Positions 51,097 through 56,047 of a stretch of 56,047 nt of DNA are shown here, in pieces. Below the pieces are notes generated by a model, which saw only the letters and a program-made list of their open reading frames with translations, did no database searches and was not told the origin of the DNA. The number at the start of each line of letters is the position of its first letter. Position 1 is the stretch's first letter. Made by a program: the position numbers and the translations under genes. Origin of the DNA: an uncultured Acidobacteriia bacterium (GTDB taxonomy: Bacteria; Acidobacteriota; Terriglobia; Bryobacterales; Bryobacteraceae); NCBI GenBank assembly GCA_903907865.1, contig CAIVPR010000036.1, positions 1 to 56,047 on the forward strand, given 5' to 3'.

Positions 51097-51136
51097 GAAA
51101 GCGGCCCGTGGACGTTACTGTCCCCGGGCCGCTTTC
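51097..51136. terminator. Hairpin after the TonB receptor gene
   Basis: GAAAGCGGCCC (51097-51107) pairs perfectly over 11 bp with GGGCCGCTTTC (51126-51136), 23 bases after the receptor stop. The right arm lies inside the last codons of the convergent small gene. There is no T run. Confidence 0.55.
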
Positions 51137-51375
51137 AGTTCCGCCATCACACTGGCGATCAAATCCTTGGCGTCGACGATCTGCTTGGTGATGATCTGGA
51201 TGTCCATCGCGGGCTTGCCCGGCTGCCGGGCGCTTTGGCAGTAGACACCGTGCTGCCCGACCAGGACCAAGGCGTCGGTCAGGACATCGAGCGTCACGGC
51301 AAGCCTCCCGCGCGATACCCCCATCATGAATTCGTGCTTTTCGAGTTCTTCGCGGCGTTCTTGGAGTACGTTCAC
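51115..51375 (-). CDS. Small hypothetical protein
   Basis: An 86-residue protein from a GTG start (GGAACA upstream). It appears mainly helical: the start LQERREELEKHEF is charged, the middle LTDALVLVGQHGVY is mildly hydrophobic, and the end IITKQIVDAKDLIASVMAEL is amphipathic. I do not recognise a family. It is convergent with the TonB receptor gene and its 3' end carries one arm of that gene's terminator. Confidence 0.5.
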   Translation of the reverse strand: MNVLQERREELEKHEFMMGVSRGRLAVTLDVLTDALVLVGQHGVYCQSARQPGKPAMDIQIITKQIVDAKDLIASVMAELKAARGQ

Positions 51376-51463
51376 TGTTCCATCGTAGCGGGCGGATAGC
51401 AGAAGCTAGGCCTGTACGTGCGACCGTTCGTCTATGGCATCGCCTAAAGCTTGGCAATCGCCC

Positions 51464-51880
51464 TCAGATGAAGAGTTCCACTCCCGTGTTGAAGAAGGCC
51501 GCCAGCTTCTTCGCCTGGGCCTTGCTGATGCCGCGCTTGCCTGTCACCACATCGGACACTTGGGCGCGGGAACCCAACAGGGGCACCAAGTCGGCTTGCT
51601 TGAGGCCTCGCTGGTCCATGAAGAATTTCACCATTTCGTTGGGAGGAGCTTCGGGGAATTCGCAGGTCTGGTCGTAGGCTTCCACCAACGCAGCCAGAAC
51701 GTCCCGGTACGCTTCCTCTTCGGGCGTCAGCGGACGGTCCATGAAGTCGAGAGCTTCCAGTTTTCCCGCCATCGCTTCCAGTTCTTGGTCGTTCCTGATC
51801 GCGCGGGGTGATTCGACCGCCAACAGTTGGCTGTAGACCGCTGGGTTGAACACGCTGGCGGCTGATTCGTTCAGTTCCAT
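51464..51880 (-). CDS. higA: HigA-type antitoxin
   Basis: A 138-residue antitoxin. The C-terminal half is an Xre helix-turn-helix (about 84-130, FFMDQRGLKQADLVPLLGSRAQVSDVVTGKRGISKAQAKKLAAFF); the N-terminal half (MELNESAASVFNPAVYSQLL) is the extension typical of antitoxins paired with HigB_toxin-domain proteins. The ATG at 51880 is chosen because AAGGA stands nine bases before it; an ATG three codons upstream abuts that site. It overlaps the higB stop by 10 bases. It should bind HigB and repress the pair. Confidence 0.88.
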   Translation of the reverse strand: MELNESAASVFNPAVYSQLLAVESPRAIRNDQELEAMAGKLEALDFMDRPLTPEEEAYRDVLAALVEAYDQTCEFPEAPPNEMVKFFMDQRGLKQADLVPLLGSRAQVSDVVTGKRGISKAQAKKLAAFFNTGVELFI

Positions 51881-52164
51881 TTCATCCATTCCTTTCGGTC
51901 GTATTCGCCGTGGTTGAGAAATGCTTTGACGTATAGGCGCTGCGTCCGGTACGAGATGCGGACGATGAGCCGGTAGCTGCCACCCATGATGTTGAAGATC
52001 AACAACTCCCCGACTTGGTCGACGGACGGAAAGTCCGCGCGGATCTGGTGGAAGCCGCCCCACGACGCCCGCCTCACAGCCCGATACCACGCAAGCACGG
52101 CATCCCTCGCACCCGGATGACGTTTCACCAGTTGCATTAGCCCGATCTTGGTGACCACGTTCAC
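51871..52164 (-). CDS. higB: HigB-type mRNA interferase toxin
   Basis: A 97-residue toxin of the HigB_toxin family, a RelE-fold enzyme that cuts mRNA on the ribosome. Family text includes LAWYRAVRRASWGGFHQIRADFPSVDQVGELLIFNIMGGSYRLIVRISYRTQRLYVKAFLNHGEYDR. The toxin gene precedes the antitoxin, as is normal for hig loci. The start is GTG. The palindrome AGCA-AAA-TGCT (52177-52187) lies 13 bases upstream, a possible operator. Confidence 0.9.
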   Translation of the reverse strand: MNVVTKIGLMQLVKRHPGARDAVLAWYRAVRRASWGGFHQIRADFPSVDQVGELLIFNIMGGSYRLIVRISYRTQRLYVKAFLNHGEYDRKEWMKWN

Positions 52165-52198
52165 AAGACTGATGATAGCAAAATGCTGGCAAACTCGG

Positions 52199-53596
52199 CT
52201 ACGCCAAGATCGGCTTTACCACTTCTCCCGCCACATCCGTCAATCGGAAGTCGCGGCCTTGGAAGCGGTAGGTGAGGCGCTTGTGGTCGATACCCAGGCA
52301 GTGCATGATGGTCGCCTGCAGGTCGTGGACATGGACCGGATCCTTGACGATGTTGTAGCCGTAGTCGTCGGTCTCTCCATACGTGACGGCCGGCTTCATG
52401 CCGCCTCCGGCCATCCAGACGGTGAAACAGCGACCGTGGTGGTCGCGACCGTAGTCGGTCGCAGTCAGGCGGCCTTGGCAGTAGACGGTTCGACCGAATT
52501 CCCCGCCCCAAACCACTAGGGTGTCGTCGAGCATGCCGCGTTGCGCTAGGTCTGTGACGAGGGCAGCGGAAGCTTGGTCGACGTCCTTGCAGCGCTTCGG
52601 CAGATTCGCCGGGAGGCCGCCGTGATGGTCCCAGTCGCGGTGGTAGAGCTGGATGAAACGCACCCCGCGTTCGGCGAGGCGGCGGGCCACCAGGGCGTTG
52701 GCTGCGAAGGTGCCGGGTTTCTTGGCGTCGTCGCCGTAAAGTTCGAAGGTGCTGGCGGGCTCCTTCGAGATGTCGGTCAGTTCCGGCACCGAGGACTGCA
52801 TGCGGAACGCCATCTCGTACTGAGAGACGCGGGCGTTGGTTTCGGGGTCTCCGAATTCGTCGAAGGTCAGCTTGTTGAGCTCACCGAGGGCGTCGAGGAA
52901 ACCGCGCCGATCATCCTTCGTGAAACCGGGGGGATTCGAGAGGTAGAGGACGGGATCGGCTCCGGACCGGAATTTGACGCCTTGGTAGCGGCTGGGGAGA
53001 AACGCCGAGCCCCAGAGTCGGTCGTAAAGGGGCTGGCCGCCGCCGTTGGTCGAGATCATGACGCAGAACGCGGGCAGGTTCTCGGATTCCGAGCCGAGGC
53101 CATACGAGACCCATGCTCCCATGCTGGGACGTCCACCGAGCCTGAAGCCGGTCTGGATCATGGTGACGGCGGGGTCGTGGTTAATTTCCTCGGTGTTGAC
53201 GGTCTTGATGAAGGTGAGGCGGTCGGCGATCTTCGCAGTATAGGGGAGGAGTTCGCTCATCCACGCGCCGGATTGGCCGCGCTGTTCGAAGGCGAATTTC
53301 GAGGGGACCACGGGGAAGGTCGACTGGGTGGCCGACATGCCGGTGAGGCGCTGGCCGTTGCGGATGGATTCGGGGAGGTCCTTGCCTTGGAATTCGAGGA
53401 GGCGGGGTTTGTGGTCGAAGAGGTCGAGTTGGGAGGGGCCGCCGGACTGCAATAGGTAGATGACGCGCTTGGCCTTGGGAGCGAAATGCGGGATGCCGGG
53501 GAGACCGGGTTGCCCTGCGGCTTTGAGGTCGAGCGCGGCAAGAGCGGCCAAGCCGACGCCGGTGGAGTTGAGTCCGAAGAAGTGGCGGCGGGTCAT
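52199..53596 (-). CDS. DUF1501 domain-containing protein
   Basis: A 465-residue protein of the DUF1501 family (sulfatase/alkaline-phosphatase-like fold). A twin-arginine signal, [21 protein letters not shown], directs it outward. Family text: [69 protein letters not shown] and [17 protein letters not shown]. In planctomycetes and acidobacteria it usually lies beside a DUF1549/DUF1553 cytochrome-type protein; no such gene is next to it here. Substrate is unknown. A large hairpin sits ten bases before its ATG. Confidence 0.93.
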   Translation of the reverse strand: MTRRHFFGLNSTGVGLAALAALDLKAAGQPGLPGIPHFAPKAKRVIYLLQSGGPSQLDLFDHKPRLLEFQGKDLPESIRNGQRLTGMSATQSTFPVVPSKFAFEQRGQSGAWMSELLPYTAKIADRLTFIKTVNTEEINHDPAVTMIQTGFRLGGRPSMGAWVSYGLGSESENLPAFCVMISTNGGGQPLYDRLWGSAFLPSRYQGVKFRSGADPVLYLSNPPGFTKDDRRGFLDALGELNKLTFDEFGDPETNARVSQYEMAFRMQSSVPELTDISKEPASTFELYGDDAKKPGTFAANALVARRLAERGVRFIQLYHRDWDHHGGLPANLPKRCKDVDQASAALVTDLAQRGMLDDTLVVWGGEFGRTVYCQGRLTATDYGRDHHGRCFTVWMAGGGMKPAVTYGETDDYGYNIVKDPVHVHDLQATIMHCLGIDHKRLTYRFQGRDFRLTDVAGEVVKPILA

Positions 53597-53605
53597 TGGA
53601 ATGGT

Positions 53606-53645
53606 GGTGCCTCGGCAACCAGTTTACTGCAATTGCCGAGGCACC
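53606..53645 (-). terminator. Large hairpin between the PEP-CTERM gene and the DUF1501 gene
   Basis: GGTGCCTCGGCAA (53606-53618) is perfectly complementary over 13 bp to 53633-53645; the loop itself contains the palindrome CAGT-TT-ACTG, and TGG/CCA pairs extend the outside after one mismatch. It follows the PEP-CTERM stop (minus) by about 12 bases and ends about ten bases before the DUF1501 ATG, so it may also control DUF1501 translation. No T run. Confidence 0.6.
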
Positions 53646-53656
53646 GCCATCGGTGA

Positions 53657-55087
53657 CTAGCGGGACATGCGGCGGCGGGCGAGGAGACCACCTACGCCGA
53701 GGGCGAGGAAGGCGAAGGTGGACGGTTCGGGTGTCGGTGCGAACGAGATGCCCTTGAAGTTGGAATCCGCTGGGGCGGTGGCAAGGGTGGTGAAGCTCTC
53801 GGTGCCGGCGGTGGTCGCATTCAGGGCATCCGTGATGCCGTATAGATAGGTCTGGTCCAAGTCCTGAATGGTGTAGTTGGTTGCATACAGCATCACTTGG
53901 TTGCCAACAACCGTTCCCGCGAGGCCATAAAGACCGGTCGTGCCGCTGGAGGCGTTGTTGTGGACGAAGTTGTTGAGACCCGAAGTGATGGTGTATTGAA
54001 GCGTCCAAGTGCCGGTGCCATCCGCCTTGGAGTTGGTCCATTTCTGCAAGCCGCCGTCGCCCAAGGCGCTGGTGCCCGAATTGTTCTTGGGGCTGCCGGT
54101 ATCGGCGATGTAGAGCGTGGACGGATTGGCGAAGAAATAGCTCTCCGGGCTCAGGTTGAGGGTAGTCCCGCTGGTGACGATGCCGTTGGTGTTCGAGCCT
54201 GCCGTGATGCGCCCGGCACCGGTGCCGGTGCCGGCGAGTTGCGTTGGACCCGCGCTGCTGTTGGCAGTCGAGGTGGGGAGGCTGCCTGCGGAACCCAGCG
54301 TGCCAACGAAGTCGCGGTTCGTGGTGCCGGACTTGCTGTCGGCGGAGACGTACAGACGGCCATTGTAGATCTGGACAATGCGGGTGTCCTGGGAAACGTT
54401 GGACGCGCCGGTGGCATCGTTGCCCGTAATGCTCGTCGCGGATGAGGCACCGCGTTGGGCGTAGAAGACACCACCCGTGTTGTCCGGGTAATTGCCTTGG
54501 CCGGAGACGTAGAGGGAAGATCCGTCCGCTGTAAAGGCGCTACGCGGATTGTTGCCGTTGAAGATGTTGAACAGGGCGGTAGTCGTGTCGACGTTGCCAT
54601 CCCCGTCGATTAGCGCAATGACGCGCGCGACTGGCGTGTAGGTACTCTGGTTGGTCATGCTGCCCGTCTGGGCCAAGGCCGTGTTGGCCGAATTGATGCT
54701 GTAAGTTCCGGGACTGTTGTTGAACGTGGTGGCGTTGATGCCGTAGCCCATGACCGCGAGGTACTGGCCGTTGCTGGAGAGCTGGATGGAACCTTCGGAG
54801 GATGATCCGTATTCCGCCGAGATCGCATAGTTGGAGCCGACCTTAGTCTGTGGCAGAACGAGGGAATTCACGTATGTTGCCGAGGAGGTGCCAGTCGGCT
54901 GGTATTGGAAGAGTGTCAGGGGGGAAGCCTGGTTATCGGTGTAGCTTCCCGATGACGCGCCGACCACGCCATTCCCGGAGACGCTCACGATGAGATTCCC
55001 AGGCAGGAACAAGGGGCCGGCAATCGCGTGTCCGGCAAGCAGTGCGCAGATGGCGAACCCGGGAATAGTTCTCTTAAAGGTTTTCAC
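53657..55087 (-). CDS. PEP-CTERM protein, probably beta-propeller-like
   Basis: A 476-residue exported protein. A signal peptide (about 1-23, LLAGHAIAG) precedes Ser/Thr/Asn/Gly-rich repeats of short strands (SIQLSSNGQYLAVMGYG, SAFTADGSSLYVSGQG, DTRIVQIYNGRLYVSADS, SPESYFFANPSTLYIADTG), each like one propeller blade. The C-terminus APTPEPSTFAFLALGVGGLLARRRMSR is a clear PEP-CTERM signal. Function is unknown; a secreted or surface role is inferred. It is a single gene transcribed toward the DUF1501 gene with a strong hairpin between. Confidence 0.9.
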   Translation of the reverse strand: MKTFKRTIPGFAICALLAGHAIAGPLFLPGNLIVSVSGNGVVGASSGSYTDNQASPLTLFQYQPTGTSSATYVNSLVLPQTKVGSNYAISAEYGSSSEGSIQLSSNGQYLAVMGYGINATTFNNSPGTYSINSANTALAQTGSMTNQSTYTPVARVIALIDGDGNVDTTTALFNIFNGNNPRSAFTADGSSLYVSGQGNYPDNTGGVFYAQRGASSATSITGNDATGASNVSQDTRIVQIYNGRLYVSADSKSGTTNRDFVGTLGSAGSLPTSTANSSAGPTQLAGTGTGAGRITAGSNTNGIVTSGTTLNLSPESYFFANPSTLYIADTGSPKNNSGTSALGDGGLQKWTNSKADGTGTWTLQYTITSGLNNFVHNNASSGTTGLYGLAGTVVGNQVMLYATNYTIQDLDQTYLYGITDALNATTAGTESFTTLATAPADSNFKGISFAPTPEPSTFAFLALGVGGLLARRRMSR

Positions 55088-55366
55088 GTAGTTTCCTTGG
55101 CAGGTTGAAATGCACTACCACGGTACCCGGGAATTGTTTCTGGAGTATGAATTCGCGGGGAAATGTTCATTCCTTGTTCATGGTCTCGTCTAGGTTGAGG
55201 AAGAGGGTCTCCCGCACATTTAAGGAATGAGCGGACGGCTGGATCTACTGAAAACAGCCACGGTGTTTGGAGTCCAGTCGGACACCATAGCACGCCGCTC
55301 TGGCGCAATTCCGAGCGCCAACACGACTCGACAATGGTGACCGCAGATCCATTCCAAGCACTATTC
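55088..55366. other. Intergenic stretch before the right-hand IS element
   Basis: No gene is supported. It should contain the promoter of the PEP-CTERM gene on the minus strand. TCATTCCTT (55167-55175) and AAGGAATGA (55222-55230) are perfect 9-bp inverted repeats 46 bases apart. Confidence 0.4.
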
Positions 55367-55385
55367 GGCTCTGCGCAGGAATTCG
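55367..55385. repeat. Candidate left terminal inverted repeat of the ISL3 element
   Basis: The sequence beginning GGCTCTGCGCAG matches, at 9 of the first 12 positions, the complement of the bases ending at 139 next to the other ISL3 fragment. It lies 88 bases before the transposase start, a normal distance for ISL3. Confidence 0.3.
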
Positions 55386-55454
55386 GCAAGGGCCCTGAGA
55401 ACATTGGACTTGGCGGTTGGGGCGTTTTGGGGGCCGGGCGGGTAATCTGGTGGG

Positions 55455-56047
55455 GTGGAAACCGGGAAGGAACTGACAAAGATACTGAGGTGGCCGGGGT
55501 ACGCGGTGTACCGGCACCGGATAGACGAGCAGGCGGGGGTGCCGGAGTTGTGGGTGCGGCGGAAGGGCGGGAACCGGAAGCTGGTTTGCCCGGGCTGCGG
55601 GGGGAAGTCCGGGGAGGTGCACGACTTCACGGAGCGGTGCGTGCGGGACCTCCCATGGGGCGTGTTCCGCACGACGGTGCACATCGAGGTGTACCGGGTG
55701 AAGTGTCCCAAGTGCGGGGTGAAGACGGAAAAAGGTGCCCCTGCTGCCCTCCAAGGCCCCGTTCAGCGAGCGTTTCGAGGACGCGTTGGGCGTCCTGTGC
55801 TCCGGCTCTTCGGTCCGGAGGGTGGCGAAACAGGTCGGGCTGCCGGAATCGACGGTGCGCGCGATCGACCTGCGGTTCCCGGAGCGTTGGGAGGCAAGGC
55901 GGTCCAAGCCCGCGCTGCGGCAAATCGGGGTGGACGAGATTTGCCTCGGGCGCAAGCAGGGGTTCGTGACGGTTGTCTCGAACCTGGAGACGGCGGAACC
56001 GGTCTGGTTCGGGCGGGGGCGGCAGACGGCGACGCTGGACGGGTTCT
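55455..56047 (+). CDS. ISL3-family transposase, N-terminal part (frameshifted, cut by window edge)
   Basis: From GTG 55455 the product begins METGKELTKILRWPGYAVYR (GTG read as Met) and has a zinc-ribbon, CPGC near residue 44 and CPKC near 83, then VKTEK. After the A5 run at 55729-55733 the coherent sequence moves to another frame: VPLLPSKAPFSERFEDALG, a helix-turn-helix segment SSVRRVAKQVGLPESTVRAID, and IGVDEICLGRKQGFVTVVSN, the beginning of the DDE domain with its first Asp. Removing one A restores a single frame. TAA stands just upstream (55443), so the start is the first possible. The rest is beyond the window. Confidence 0.85.
   Translation, partial: METGKELTKILRWPGYAVYRHRIDEQAGVPELWVRRKGGNRKLVCPGCGGKSGEVHDFTERCVRDLPWGVFRTTVHIEVYRVKCPKCGVKTEKGAPAALQGPVQRAFRGRVGRPVLRLFGPEGGETGRAAGIDGARDRPAVPGALGGKAVQARAAANRGGRDLPRAQAGVRDGCLEPGDGGTGLVRAGAADGDAGRV

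Noticed and set aside
1-56047. Whole window as a composite transposon flanked by ISL3
   Set aside because: The interior is core metabolism (ilv, pst, coaD, aroA, guaA) with uniform composition, and the two IS fragments are in the same orientation at the exact window edges; assembly breaks explain this better.

Overview
The window reads as high-GC chromosomal DNA from an acidobacterium, probably of the Solibacter/Bryobacter group. The evidence is a TIGR03435-type protein, an Oar-like TonB-dependent receptor with an N-terminal carboxypeptidase-regulatory domain, several PEP-CTERM proteins, a DUF1501 protein and a GxxExxY protein, all beside ordinary housekeeping genes. No rRNA, tRNA or CRISPR array was seen. 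Both ends of the window lie in ISL3-family transposase sequence (C-terminus at the left, N-terminus at the right), so the edges may be assembly breaks at IS copies.

Layout. 0-1.2 kb: IS end, a PEP-CTERM gene and a small ORF. 1.2-6.5 kb: a branched-chain amino acid operon ilvB-ilvN-ilvC-cimA, preceded by a Val/Ile-rich leader peptide and a classical transcription attenuator. 6.9-7.8 kb: a dienelactone hydrolase-family gene whose ribosome site lies in a perfect hairpin. 7.9-14.1 kb (minus): a complete phosphate operon pstSCAB-phoU led by a large porin. 14.4-18.0 kb: DUF3291 and SEC-C genes, then coaD, an aspartate aminotransferase and a mannose-6-phosphate isomerase joined by overlapping start/stop codons. 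18.0-20.2 kb (minus): hipB-hipA plus a DHFR-like reductase. 20.2-22.3 kb: aroA and an ankyrin gene. 22.4-27.2 kb: a tightly packed sensory operon of two response regulators, an outer-membrane barrel protein, a cupredoxin and a histidine kinase. 27.2-27.8 kb: a GxxExxY gene behind a long inverted repeat. 27.8-31.0 kb: an IlvD/Edd dehydratase diverging from a PHP/PAP2 gene pair. 31.1-31.7 kb: a frame-disrupted PEP-CTERM gene. 31.8-39.9 kb (minus): alpha-2-macroglobulin and PBP1C. 40.0-44.3 kb: TIGR03435 protein, an orphan ribbon-helix-helix antitoxin, a ClC channel, rhodanese and a glycine-rich PEP-CTERM protein. 44.5-51.1 kb: S41 protease, GMP synthase (with an apparent frameshift) and the TonB-dependent receptor. 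51.1-55.1 kb (minus): a small hypothetical gene, higBA, DUF1501 and a PEP-CTERM gene.

How the genes work together. The ilv operon can make valine, and isoleucine through citramalate (CimA supplies 2-oxobutyrate without threonine); its leader peptide codes for exactly these two amino acids. The pst operon joins an outer-membrane porin to the periplasmic and inner-membrane phosphate uptake machine. The macroglobulin/PBP1C pair is a known envelope-defence pairing. The 22.4-27.2 kb operon looks like a self-contained signalling unit built around an exported copper protein and a barrel protein, and is the most system-like unclassified locus here. Several apparent single-base deficits fall in or beside short homopolymers (guaA, the PEP-CTERM gene at 31 kb, perhaps the SEC-C gene), so sequence error must be excluded before calling pseudogenes.
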